A stretch of 64,000 bases of DNA from assembly GCA_943788245.1 (NCBI GenBank), contig CALSPN010000048.1:17686-81685 (forward strand), given 5' to 3'. The notes below the pieces were generated by a model. It searched no databases. It worked only from the letters and a program-made list of their open reading frames with translations, and had not been told where the DNA came from. Position numbers and translations under genes: made by a program. Each line of letters opens with the position of its first letter. Within the stretch, counting starts at the first letter, position 1. This document shows positions 1-9,476 of the stretch, piece after piece. Source of the stretch: an uncultured Verrucomicrobiae bacterium (GTDB lineage Bacteria > Verrucomicrobiota > Verrucomicrobiia > Limisphaerales > AAA164-E04).

Positions 1-810
1 GGCAAGGATTTCTTTGAAAAGCCTAGTTACTTGACAGTGAGTGGCCAGCTGGCAGCAGAAGTGTTCGCATGCTCCATGTCGAACGTTTACACATTTGGCC
101 CCACTTTTCGTGCAGAGAACTCCAACACCACGCGACACGCCAGTGAATTCTGGATGATTGAACCAGAAATGGCTTTTTGTGATTTGCAGGAAGACATGGA
201 TGTGGCAGAGACTTTTGTCAAATACCTGATCGACGACATACTCAAGCATTGTGCTGCGGACATGACGTTTTTCTCAAAGTTTGTGGACAAAGGTTTGAAG
301 GATCGATTGCAGTGGGTCCTGGATCGTCCCTTCGAAAGGGTCAGCTATGCGGAAGCAATTGATATCCTGCTCCAGTCGGGACAGACATTTGAGTATCCCG
401 TCGATTACGGGCTGAACCTCCAATCAGAACACGAACGCTATCTGACAGAAAAACACTTCAAGTGTCCGGTAACGGTTTACAATTACCCAAAAACCATCAA
501 ACCATTTTACATGCGAGCCAACGACGATGGTAAAACAGTGGCAGCCATGGATGTACTGGTCCCGGGAATTGGGGAGATCGTCGGGGGCAGCCAAAGGGAA
601 GAACGGCTTGAGGTTCTTGAAAAACATCTGGAGCACCATGAATTGAGCAAGGAAGATTACGGATGGTATCTTGACCTGCGAAGATTTGGCTCCGTCCCTC
701 ATAGCGGCTTCGGAATGGGATTCGAACGTATGTTGATGTTTGTGACGGGCGTGTCCAATATACGCGACGTCATTCCTTTCGCTAGAACACCCGGAAACGC
801 CGAGTTTTAA
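1..810 (+). CDS. asnS: Asparagine--tRNA ligase, C-terminal part (5' truncated by window edge)
   Basis: Class II aminoacyl-tRNA synthetase that charges tRNA-Asn in the cytoplasm. The reading frame is open from base 1, so 269 C-terminal residues are visible and the anticodon-binding domain lies outside the window. Class II motif 2 is seen as [13 protein letters not shown] followed by [11 protein letters not shown]. Motif 3 is near the end as [15 protein letters not shown]. The ending [16 protein letters not shown] is typical of bacterial AsnRS; AspRS differs in these motifs. The first in-frame ATG-like codon (31) is internal, not a start. No operon partner is evident: the next gene starts about 120 bases on. 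Confidence 0.96.
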   Translation, partial: GKDFFEKPSYLTVSGQLAAEVFACSMSNVYTFGPTFRAENSNTTRHASEFWMIEPEMAFCDLQEDMDVAETFVKYLIDDILKHCAADMTFFSKFVDKGLKDRLQWVLDRPFERVSYAEAIDILLQSGQTFEYPVDYGLNLQSEHERYLTEKHFKCPVTVYNYPKTIKPFYMRANDDGKTVAAMDVLVPGIGEIVGGSQREERLEVLEKHLEHHELSKEDYGWYLDLRRFGSVPHSGFGMGFERMLMFVTGVSNIRDVIPFARTPGNAEF

Positions 811-930
811 GTCTGCCTGAGACACGCGCTACAGCCTGCAGGAAAAAGGTACCCCGTGGACCAATGATGATTTTATGCATTATCATGATTGAGAATCGGC
901 GCGTTTTCTGCTCCTGTCCTTGATGAACTT

Positions 931-3900
931 ATGATGAATGTAACAAAAAAGCACCCTCATCCATTGACCAGACGTCCTGATAGATGGGGTTGGATCCTTT
1001 GCTTCATCTTCTGCAACGTGATTCTTTGCGCATTCATTCACCCTCTTTTACAGGCAGCTGACGCTCAGATGACCACCCCGCAGGTACGAATCCTCTCCGC
1101 ACAAGGCACGGTGGATATCTTCAGGGGAGAATCGCAATTATGGATCCCAGCAAAGGTCAACATGCCACTGGCTTTTGGAGATATCGTGCGCACCGGTCGC
1201 CGTAGCAAAGCGGCTTTGCAAATGACTGATAAAACTTTACTTAAGATCCGCCAGCTAACCAGCATGGTTATTCAAGCGCCTGAAAAGAAGGGGAAACAGC
1301 CGCTGCTGAACCTGCGTTCAGGTTCGGTATTCTTTTTCAGTCGAGAAAGTCCGAAAGAAGTTCCTTTTCGAACATCCCTCACCTCGGGAGCCATCAGAGG
1401 AACGGAATTCGAACTCACAGCAATCGAAAACGGCTCATCCACCCTGACCATGGTCGATGGACTGGTAGACCTATCCACCCCCATGGGAAACGTGTCGGCA
1501 ACAGGAGGAGAGCAAGTTGTCATTGAGCCTGATCAATCACCACGCAAGACGCCCATGCTGAATCCAGAATCAGTGATTCAATGGACACTTTATTACCCTG
1601 GAATACTGGACACATCGGAACTGCAATGGACTGAGGGAGGCCCCCCTGAAATCTGGAAAGCTACTTTGAACGCCTACAATCTCGGCAACCTGCCTCAAGC
1701 CATTACATCCATGCCGAAGGCATCTGATCAAGCAGAGCAAGAAGCTGCCCGTTTACTCAGGGCAGCCATCTGGCTTGCACACGGTGAAGTTTCGATTACT
1801 GAAAATGCACTCGACGGAAACTGGAATCTAGGACGGCATGCTGAATTAAGTGCGGCATTGAAGAGCTTGATCCAAAAGTTATCACTCGGGGGCCGCTCAA
1901 AAGACAATTACAATCAGGCTGAACTCGGTAGCACGCGCACGCTCATGTTGGCAAGATCTTATCATGCGCAAGCATCCTACCATCTTGAAGAGGCATTGGA
2001 ATGGGCACAAAGGGCAGCTGAAGAGTCAACCACCTTTGGCTATGCATGGGCGAGGCTCGCGGAATTGCAATTCTCATTCGGCAATCATCAAAGAACAAAA
2101 GAAGCCTTGGAAAAGGCCACCGAAATATCCCCCGAAAATGCTCAGGCCCGAATCCTTGAGGGATTCATTCAACTCGCCAACAAGCAACCGGAAGCGGCAC
2201 TGGCTTCAATGCAGAAAGCCGTTGAACTGGACTCGGGATTATCCAACGCATGGTTCGGGCAAGGTTTGGCAAAATTCAAGTTAGGCCAGACTGAACAAGC
2301 CCGCCAGGACCTGCAGGCTGCCACTATCCTCGAGCCGCAGCGGGCGTTGCTGCGCAGCTATCTCGGTAAGGCTTACGAGGCAGACAATGAATGGATCGCC
2401 GCAAAACGAGAACTGGACCGTGCCAAGGTACTGGATCCAAACGACCCCACTCCCTGGCTCTATAGCGCACTGATTCAATACCAGAAAAATGAGTTGATTC
2501 CTGCCATCACCGAATTGCAGGAATCGGTCAGGCTGAACAACAACCGCAGCATCTACCGCTCACGCTCACTCCTGGACAAGGACCAGTCCATTCGTCAGGC
2601 AAACCTTGCGGTCATGTATCGCGATGCCCAGATGCATGCGTGGAGTCAACGCGAAGCCACCCAGTCTATCGAGAGTGATTACACCAACGCGTCAGCTCAC
2701 CTCTTCCTGGCGAACAGTTACGATGCCCTGAGAGATCCACGTCAATTGAATCTTCGCTACGAAACTCCCTGGGCAAGTGAACTTTTCCTGGCGCAACTCC
2801 TGATGCCAGCAGGCTCCGCAAGTTTGTCGCGCCAGATTTCACAGAACGAATACACGGCACTTTTCGATCAGCAGCCGTTCCATCTGATCAACACAACAGA
2901 ATATCAAAGCAGCGGGCTCTGGGATCAATCCACTTCCCACTTTGGCAATATGCCCGGATTTAGCTATGCTGTAGATGTTGACTATCTCCGCGACCCGGGG
3001 CAACGACCCAATAATGATGTGGAAAACCTTTCGATTTGGACTTCAGCAAAGTTCAATCTGACGCCTCAGGACGAATTAATGATTCAAGCCGTCTACTCCG
3101 ACTACGAATCGGGTGATGCATCACAATACCACAGTCAGGCAAACGGAAGCACAACCCAGCGGGTTGAGGAAGACCAGGAACCCCTTCTTTTTCTGGGCTA
3201 TCACCGTGTCTGGCATCCTGGTAGTCACACGCTTTTTCTCGCCAGTTATTTTGACGATACTTTCAGGCGCCGGGATCCTGGAAGTATCGTTCCGCTCATT
3301 GATCGAAATGCGTCTGGGGCAATCACGGGCGTCAATCCCTTTACCTTTGACTTGAATTACCAACGCAAGCTGCAGGGTTTCAGCGCGGAGCTGCAACAAA
3401 TTTTCAAAACCGACCAATCCACGATCATAGGTGGAGCGCGGTATCAATGGGCAGAGGTGGGCACTTTCGCAAGATTAGACCGCCCGGGAACCGCCTTTCC
3501 TCCCGTATTTTCGACCCCACCGGCCAACCAGAATGTAAGTCCTGATCTCGACCGGTTTTCAGTTTATGGCTATCACTACTATCAACTGACGGAAAAGCTG
3601 ATGTCTTACTTCGGTGCATCAGCCGAAACTCAGCGTTATCCAGAAAACACGGAAATACCACCGGTCTCGTCAAATGAAAAAACAAAGGCTCAGGTGTCAC
3701 CCAAGATTGGATTGCGATATCGCCCTTTGGATCAAACGACGCTGAGGGCTGCCTACTCAAAGAGTCTTGGTGGCGTGTTTTTCGATCAAAGCATCCGACT
3801 GGAACCGACTCAGATGGCAGGGTTCGTCAATGCTTACAGAAGCATCCTGCCTGAATCCGCTGCAGGCATTTTACCTGGCGCTGAGCAGGACATTGCTGGC

Positions 3901-4491
3901 ATGGCATGGGATCAGCAGTTAGGCCCCAAAACGTTCCTGACCCTATCCGGACAATGGCTTCATTCCGATGGAGCCAGGTCCTTGGGCACTTTTGATTTCT
4001 CAAGTCTGCCGGCCAACCTTGCAGATACACCTCAATCACTCGATTACGAAGAAAGATCATTACTGCTATCCTTCAATCGCTTGATCGACCCCTGGTTCTT
4101 TGCGGGTGCCAATTACCGCTTATCTCATGCATCACTGGACACGACCTTGAATCACATTCCAACCACTGTGCTCCCAACAGGAAATGCTCAAAGGGATGCC
4201 ACCCTAAATCAAATCCAGATGTTTGCCGGCATCCAGCATCCCTCTGGGTTTTTCGCGCGTGCCGAAGGTGTTTACAGCCGGCAATCGCATGAGGGAACGA
4301 TACGGCCTGCGAATGAATCACTTTGGCAATGGAACCTATGGGCAGGCTATCGGTTTTGGCAACGAAGGGCAGAGATGAGCGCAGGCATATTGAACATCGG
4401 CGATCAGGACTACCAGCTAGACCCCATTCATTACTACAACGAATTACCTCGTGAACGGACTTTTACTGCTAGATTTAGGCTTAGCTTTTGA
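931..4491 (+). CDS. FecR-domain / TPR / outer-membrane beta-barrel fusion protein
   Basis: Large secreted protein of about 1186 residues. An N-terminal hydrophobic segment ending near AADAQ looks like a signal peptide. Residues about 50-200 form a FecR domain (AQGTVDIFRG, GDIVRTGRRSKAALQM, TSGAIRGTEFEL). Residues about 320-560 hold several TPR-like repeats (for example EALEKATEISPENAQARILEG and QDLQAATILEPQ). Residues about 600-1186 are rich in alternating aromatic strands and end RTFTARFRLSF, like the C-terminal barrel of TonB-dependent receptors; no plug domain is seen. The open frame extends to a TTG at 889, but ATG 931 (or 934) gives a better signal peptide. It lies 54 bases upstream of a CHASE2 adenylate cyclase, a known type of FecR neighbour. 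The role (envelope sensing or cell-surface barrel feeding a cAMP signal) is inference. Confidence 0.85.
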   Translation: MMNVTKKHPHPLTRRPDRWGWILCFIFCNVILCAFIHPLLQAADAQMTTPQVRILSAQGTVDIFRGESQLWIPAKVNMPLAFGDIVRTGRRSKAALQMTDKTLLKIRQLTSMVIQAPEKKGKQPLLNLRSGSVFFFSRESPKEVPFRTSLTSGAIRGTEFELTAIENGSSTLTMVDGLVDLSTPMGNVSATGGEQVVIEPDQSPRKTPMLNPESVIQWTLYYPGILDTSELQWTEGGPPEIWKATLNAYNLGNLPQAITSMPKASDQAEQEAARLLRAAIWLAHGEVSITENALDGNWNLGRHAELSAALKSLIQKLSLGGRSKDNYNQAELGSTRTLMLARSYHAQASYHLEEALEWAQRAAEESTTFGYAWARLAELQFSFGNHQRTKEALEKATEISPENAQARILEGFIQLANKQPEAALASMQKAVELDSGLSNAWFGQGLAKFKLGQTEQARQDLQAATILEPQRALLRSYLGKAYEADNEWIAAKRELDRAKVLDPNDPTPWLYSALIQYQKNELIPAITELQESVRLNNNRSIYRSRSLLDKDQSIRQANLAVMYRDAQMHAWSQREATQSIESDYTNASAHLFLANSYDALRDPRQLNLRYETPWASELFLAQLLMPAGSASLSRQISQNEYTALFDQQPFHLINTTEYQSSGLWDQSTSHFGNMPGFSYAVDVDYLRDPGQRPNNDVENLSIWTSAKFNLTPQDELMIQAVYSDYESGDASQYHSQANGSTTQRVEEDQEPLLFLGYHRVWHPGSHTLFLASYFDDTFRRRDPGSIVPLIDRNASGAITGVNPFTFDLNYQRKLQGFSAELQQIFKTDQSTIIGGARYQWAEVGTFARLDRPGTAFPPVFSTPPANQNVSPDLDRFSVYGYHYYQLTEKLMSYFGASAETQRYPENTEIPPVSSNEKTKAQVSPKIGLRYRPLDQTTLRAAYSKSLGGVFFDQSIRLEPTQMAGFVNAYRSILPESAAGILPGAEQDIAGMAWDQQLGPKTFLTLSGQWLHSDGARSLGTFDFSSLPANLADTPQSLDYEERSLLLSFNRLIDPWFFAGANYRLSHASLDTTLNHIPTTVLPTGNAQRDATLNQIQMFAGIQHPSGFFARAEGVYSRQSHEGTIRPANESLWQWNLWAGYRFWQRRAEMSAGILNIGDQDYQLDPIHYYNELPRERTFTARFRLSF

Positions 4492-4545
4492 TCCATTGCT
4501 TGTTAAGGTCAAAACAAAGGAGAACACGTTTTGCCCTGATCCATT

Positions 4546-6603
4546 ATGTCAATCTCGGATTCCCTGCAAAGATCAACATGGCTGGGCCCTGTCTTGGGAG
4601 CCACGATAAGCATTATACTGGGATTGTTTTGTTTTGATTCCATCATGCCGGTCACCGAGGCCTTGCGCCACAAAAGCTACGACCTCTCTTTTCATCTCAG
4701 ACCAAGAATCATCCCCGAAGAAGCGGTGTTGGTTTATATGGATGATGCGTCCTATCAGGAATTCAATCCTGGCTACAAACGCTGGGACCGTGCGCTTCAT
4801 GCCAAGTTATTGGACCGCTTGACGAGCGAAGGTGCGAAGCTCGTTGTCTTCGATATCATTTTTTCTGAGGCAAACGGGGAAAACCCAGAGGCAGACGCCG
4901 CATTTGAGGCAGCCATCGAACGCAATGGCAATGTCGTTCTAGGCGCGGACTACGTCACGGCAGGATCTTCCTACAGCATGAAACAAGCTGAGATGCTCTT
5001 GCCTCCTCATGAACCTTTCGAGTTTGCAGCTGCATCGACAGGATTTGTTCAATTGCACGAAGACACTGATTTCATGGTGAGAAGGCATTACCACAGTGGC
5101 AGTTTGAATCCAGAGATCACCAGCATGACTTGGGAGTCCGCCATGTGGTCAGAGTCTCCTTATATTGAATCCCAAGAAAGTGCCTCCGGTAGAGAAGCAC
5201 AGCAAGCTTGGGTTAACTACTACGCCGAACCCAGATCACTGCCATCGGTGAGTTACAGCCAAGCCATCGCTGAGGATCAATTAACTGAAGGTTTTTTCAG
5301 AGATAAAATCGTTCTGATCGGGGCCAATATCCGCACAGGTGAAAGCAATCAACGCAAGGATGAATTCAGAAATCCATTCGTTGACTGGGAGTACGTAAGC
5401 CAGACCGATCGCTTCATGCCGGGTGTGGAGGTACACGCAACCATTTTATTGAACCTTGTCAGAGGGGATTGGCTACGCAGAGTCCCCTTAAGCTATCAGG
5501 CGATTTTGGTTACCTTGACGGGATTGGTCTTCGGTTTGGGGATTGGACGACTTCGTCCCCTGTCAGCTATTCCCGTTACCCTGCTCTCCATGGCACTTGT
5601 CATCGGGTTATCGCAATGGTTATTCCAGCAATACCGTTACTGGTTTCCATGGCTCATTATTGTCATCGTTCAATTACCTGCAGCGATGCTTTGGTCAATT
5701 ACTTTCAATGCAGCTCGTTTGTATGTGCAACGGCAGTTATTGAGACAATCATTGAACCTCTACTTATCTCCCCGTCTGGTGAAAGCATTCTTGAATCAAA
5801 AGAATCGAAACTTCCTGAAACCCGGCGCGGAAAAACAAGAAGTCACTATTTTGTTCAGTGATATTGCTGGATTCACGAGCGCCACCGAAGGCATGGACTC
5901 AGATAAATTAGCTCGATCCATGAACGCGTATTTTCAACGCATGGTGGAAAATGGCATTCATCCACAAGATGGAACGGTGATCAAATTTATTGGAGATTCC
6001 ATTTTTGCGCTATGGAATGCTCCTGAACCACAAAAAGACCATGCTCTGCGAGCCTGCAATGCCGCACTCGCACTCGGCCAGCAATCCTTTGAGTTCAGTA
6101 AAGACCACCCCATCAAAACTCGCATTGGCATCCACACGGGTGTTGCCAATGTGGGAAACTTCGGAAGCAATAACCGAGTTGACTACACCGCCATAGGCGA
6201 AAATATCAATCTGGCATCCCGTATCGAAGGTTTAAACAAGTATCTCAGAACAAATATCCTCATCAGTGCAGAAACACGGGAAAAGGCTGGTGAAGGGCTG
6301 AAGGCGGTGCGGTACCTCGGTCAATTCAGATTATCGGGGTTTGGAAAGAAATTCGGAATCTACGAATTACTGCAGACCAACAATGCTTTTTCATCGAGCC
6401 AGAAACTTCAGCAGGATTTTAATGTAGCCATGGCAAGGCATGATCAAGGGAACATGTTATCTGCCATGGAGCTGTTTTCCTCCATTCTGAAAGAATGCCC
6501 TGATGATGGCCCATGCCAATTTTACCTCAAACGATGCCAGGATATCCACTCCAAACCAACGGAATCGATTGATCCCACGCTTATTGTGATAGAAGAAAAA
6601 TAA
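4546..6603 (+). CDS. CHASE2-domain adenylate/guanylate cyclase (class III)
   Basis: Membrane-bound signalling enzyme of 685 residues. One N-terminal helix (about 15-32) is followed by an extracytoplasmic CHASE2 sensor (about 35-315; VVFDIIFSE, FRDKIVLIGA, MPGVEVHATILLNLV), three closely spaced TM helices (about 320-395) and a class III cyclase domain (about 425-610). Metal-binding Asp residues are present in LFSDIAGFT (D439) and FIGDSIFALW (D484). The base-specifying Lys in VIKFIGDS and the Asp in VDYTAIGENINLASR, plus the transition-state Asn and Arg in NLASR, are all kept, so it should be active, most likely making cAMP. A short TPR-like tail follows. AAAGGAG lies 25 bases before ATG 4546, rather far. 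It probably shares a transcript with the FecR gene upstream, which could be its input. Confidence 0.93.
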   Translation: MSISDSLQRSTWLGPVLGATISIILGLFCFDSIMPVTEALRHKSYDLSFHLRPRIIPEEAVLVYMDDASYQEFNPGYKRWDRALHAKLLDRLTSEGAKLVVFDIIFSEANGENPEADAAFEAAIERNGNVVLGADYVTAGSSYSMKQAEMLLPPHEPFEFAAASTGFVQLHEDTDFMVRRHYHSGSLNPEITSMTWESAMWSESPYIESQESASGREAQQAWVNYYAEPRSLPSVSYSQAIAEDQLTEGFFRDKIVLIGANIRTGESNQRKDEFRNPFVDWEYVSQTDRFMPGVEVHATILLNLVRGDWLRRVPLSYQAILVTLTGLVFGLGIGRLRPLSAIPVTLLSMALVIGLSQWLFQQYRYWFPWLIIVIVQLPAAMLWSITFNAARLYVQRQLLRQSLNLYLSPRLVKAFLNQKNRNFLKPGAEKQEVTILFSDIAGFTSATEGMDSDKLARSMNAYFQRMVENGIHPQDGTVIKFIGDSIFALWNAPEPQKDHALRACNAALALGQQSFEFSKDHPIKTRIGIHTGVANVGNFGSNNRVDYTAIGENINLASRIEGLNKYLRTNILISAETREKAGEGLKAVRYLGQFRLSGFGKKFGIYELLQTNNAFSSSQKLQQDFNVAMARHDQGNMLSAMELFSSILKECPDDGPCQFYLKRCQDIHSKPTESIDPTLIVIEEK

Positions 6604-6970
6604 CCCAACAGGACCAAGGTTCACTGGATCGCATAGGGCTTTGCAGAGCCGGATCTGTTATTGCCTGGTTTGCAAATGGACTCTCAGGTGAGGGCAGCAA
6701 CGCGCAACCACTCTGATTTCAATCCATCTAATTCACATACCATTGTAACCTGTAAGCCCCCCTTGGCAGATCGTCTTTCATGAGCAAGCAAGTCAGATAA
6801 AGGAGACCTCGGTCTGCCCTTTTCAAACTTTCTTGAGGCAAATGCGTCTATCCCGAATTTTGCTTGGAACGGAACAATCTCAACGAATGAAAGTGAGAAC
6901 AAAGTTCTTTTCCTAAATGAGAGGGTCAAGCAGAATCGTGCCTTACCCAATCAAATTGAATGAGAATGAG

Positions 6971-8410
6971 ATGAATATGATCGAAGCTTGCATGAATCGT
7001 TTTTGGCAAAACAAAGTTTGCGCGTTCGTGGCCCTGTGTTGCCTGGGGTCGGGAATTTCAGGCGCGCGAGCCGAAAGCCTTTACAAGCAGGACTTCCAAT
7101 CGACTGAAAGCGGGAAGACTCCCGGTGACTTCCTCTTACTGAGTGGTAAATTTGCAGTAGGAAAGGCCTCGTCAAATCACCAATTGACACTGCCTGGCGC
7201 ACCTCTCGACAGCCATGGCGCCATTTTCGGTCCAGACAATGATGGCGACCTGGTTTTATCTGCACGTATCCGATCCGAGCAAAAGGGCAGGCTCTATCCA
7301 TCGTTTGGTATTGGCCTCTACGGATTGGGCGGCCACATCCTGAAAGTATCTCCCGCTAAAAAAAGTCTGGAGCTTTTCCGTGGGCGTACGTCCGTCATGG
7401 AAACCCCCTTCGATTGGGAATCCGAAAAATGGACACACCTGAAATTACAAGTATCTTCACAAAATGAAAACAGCTGGTCCGTTCAAGGCAAGGCATGGAA
7501 TGAGGGTGCGATCGAGCCGAAATCGTGGCAACTAAATACCACCACCAAGCTCGCTCCCACTCAGGGAAAAGCCAGCTTGTGGGGGCAACCTTATTCAGGT
7601 AGAGCCATTCATTATGATGATATTTCCCTGGAACGACCCAGATCTGCTGTCAGCGAGAACGCCGCTCCATTTCAATTGGGAATCCAAACGTGGACTTTGA
7701 GAAACCTTGATTTTGATGCGGTGGTCTCCTTTGCAAAGAAGCATGGTATTCGAAATCTTCAGGTTATCGGCAAACACATCGATCCCCATGCCGACTGGGA
7801 AGAGATCAAAGCCAAAAAAGCCATCCTGGATACCAATGGACTTCGAGCCTATACCTTCGGAGTCGCAGGCACTTCAATGGACCACGCGTTCAACCGTCGC
7901 TTGTTTGAATTTGCCAAATTCATGGGGATCAAGGTCATCATTGTCGAACCTAGGGATTTTGCCATTTTTGATTCACTGGAAAAACTGGTTCAAGAATTCG
8001 ATATCCGCATTGCCATCCACAATCACGGCCTGACATCCTTGTATGGCAACCCCATTGTTGTTCGAAATATCATTCAACATCGTGACGAGCGCATAGGGGT
8101 CTGCCTTGATCTCGGCTGGATTACAGCGGCAGGATTTGATGCAGCAAAAGTTTTCCGCAATTACAAGGGCAGGGTCTACGATATTCATCTCAAGGATAAG
8201 ACCGTAGAGATCACGGACAGAAAGCTAGTTGGCATCAGCGCGCACATTGGCAAGGGGGATGCCAATATCGCAGGTTTGGTAAATGCCCTGAAGGAGACAA
8301 ACTTTGATGGTGTTCTTGCCATCGAAACAGACAGCCCCATCTTTGCTCGTCAGCCAGATAATTTTGTCAGAAGCGCCAAAGCCTATTATGAAAGCTTGGT
8401 AAATCCTTGA
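6971..8410 (+). CDS. Secreted sugar phosphate isomerase/epimerase-like TIM barrel with N-terminal LamG/DUF1080-like domain
   Basis: About 479 residues. A signal peptide (around MNRFWQNKVCAFVALCCLG, cleavage after GARA) leads into a beta-rich domain (about 45-235) that resembles the concanavalin-like DUF1080 fold common in PVC bacteria. Then comes an AP-endonuclease-2/xylose-isomerase-like TIM barrel (about 240-478) beginning FQLGIQTWTLRN. Likely metal ligands are in VIIVEPRD, VCLDLGW, VYDIHLKD and LAIETDSP. Substrate unknown; the family acts on sugars, inositols or keto-sugars, here probably in the periplasm. The frame opens at 6917; ATG 6971, 6977 or 6992 are better starts, 6992 giving the neatest signal peptide. 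The phosphatase gene follows after 31 bases and may be co-transcribed. Confidence 0.85.
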   Translation: MNMIEACMNRFWQNKVCAFVALCCLGSGISGARAESLYKQDFQSTESGKTPGDFLLLSGKFAVGKASSNHQLTLPGAPLDSHGAIFGPDNDGDLVLSARIRSEQKGRLYPSFGIGLYGLGGHILKVSPAKKSLELFRGRTSVMETPFDWESEKWTHLKLQVSSQNENSWSVQGKAWNEGAIEPKSWQLNTTTKLAPTQGKASLWGQPYSGRAIHYDDISLERPRSAVSENAAPFQLGIQTWTLRNLDFDAVVSFAKKHGIRNLQVIGKHIDPHADWEEIKAKKAILDTNGLRAYTFGVAGTSMDHAFNRRLFEFAKFMGIKVIIVEPRDFAIFDSLEKLVQEFDIRIAIHNHGLTSLYGNPIVVRNIIQHRDERIGVCLDLGWITAAGFDAAKVFRNYKGRVYDIHLKDKTVEITDRKLVGISAHIGKGDANIAGLVNALKETNFDGVLAIETDSPIFARQPDNFVRSAKAYYESLVNP

Positions 8411-8441
8411 TCCATTACAGCCTCATCACCACTTCAGCCGC

Positions 8442-8918
8442 ATGAACAGTGAACCTGTTAAAATCCTTTTTGTCTGCATGGGGAATATTTGTCGGAGCCC
8501 CGCTGCCGAAGCCGTGATGCAGAGCAAATTACGAACAATGGGTTCGGAACACCTCGTCGCATGCGATTCTGCAGGTACCATTGATTTCCATACAGGGCAA
8601 CCTTCAGACATGCGCATGCGTCAGAGCGCCGCCAAGCGTGGATACGACATGACCAGCAGAGCCCGCCAAATCACACCTTCAGACCTGAAAGATTTTGATC
8701 ATATCTTGACGATGGATGATGCTAATTACAACGAAGTCATGAAGATCGACCCGCAAGGGCCTTTTAATCAAAAGGTCCGCCCATTTTGTAACTACGTTTC
8801 GGCGTTTGAAGAGTCGGAAGTACCTGACCCGTATTATGGCGGGCTGGCGGGCTTTGATCATGTGCTGAATATGCTTGAAAACGGTTGCGATCAATTGCTG
8901 AAAGAACTGAATGTTTGA
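8442..8918 (+). CDS. Low-molecular-weight protein-tyrosine phosphatase
   Basis: Cytoplasmic phosphatase of 158 residues, the usual family length. The P-loop CX5R motif is seen as FVCMGNICRSP, with nucleophile Cys12 and Arg18. The general acid lies in VPDPYYGG, and the intervening TMDDANYNEV segment is also typical. In other bacteria such enzymes dephosphorylate BY-kinases controlling polysaccharide export, or act as arsenate-reductase-like proteins; no tyrosine kinase or capsule gene is visible here, so the substrate is unknown. The start is ATG 8442, 31 bases after the preceding stop. Confidence 0.95.
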   Translation: MNSEPVKILFVCMGNICRSPAAEAVMQSKLRTMGSEHLVACDSAGTIDFHTGQPSDMRMRQSAAKRGYDMTSRARQITPSDLKDFDHILTMDDANYNEVMKIDPQGPFNQKVRPFCNYVSAFEESEVPDPYYGGLAGFDHVLNMLENGCDQLLKELNV

Positions 8919-9476
8919 AAACGGCTGGTGAGAAAAGAGGTATCTCATGACAAACATCATGTTTTGATGGGGTATTTTGTCTCCTCTTGGGCACTGACCT
9001 TGTTATCTCCGTGCAAAAAATGCTTGGGACAGATCGGAGCCTCCCTTCGAATCATGGTTGAATTACTTAGTCAACTTGATGACTTGAACCTCGTCTGACT
9101 TTGTCCACTGCAACAATTACCTTGGGGACGTTTTGGCGTGTGGCAAAGACACTTTATTGCTCGCTGGGTTCTCCATTGTTTTGCCTGCAGCCACAAGGCA
9201 CCCTGCATCAAAATCTTGAGTAGAACCGGCTAAGAAAGTCCCCATTGGCCTTGTTCAAAACTGGAGCTATGAGCAAACTGTCTATCCATTCGGAAACCTG
9301 TCACGGTCATGACGAATGAAATCAATCACAAGCCCACTATGAGGAAGCAACATTTTTGTGATTGTCATTCAGCGGAAATATCCGAATCTTCTGATCTCAC
9401 AACAGTTGAGCGCACTTGAGGAAGTTGGAAATCATCCACAACTTGTTCACTGATTCACATAAGCAAGACAACTATT
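8919..9476. other. Intergenic stretch without a recognised gene
   Basis: No ORF with family-like content was seen on either strand. No tRNA, riboswitch or strong terminator was recognised. It presumably holds the promoter of purK. Confidence 0.5.

Noticed and set aside
8919..9476. Possible tRNA or riboswitch before purK
   Set aside because: No cloverleaf, T-loop consensus or known riboswitch core was recognised.
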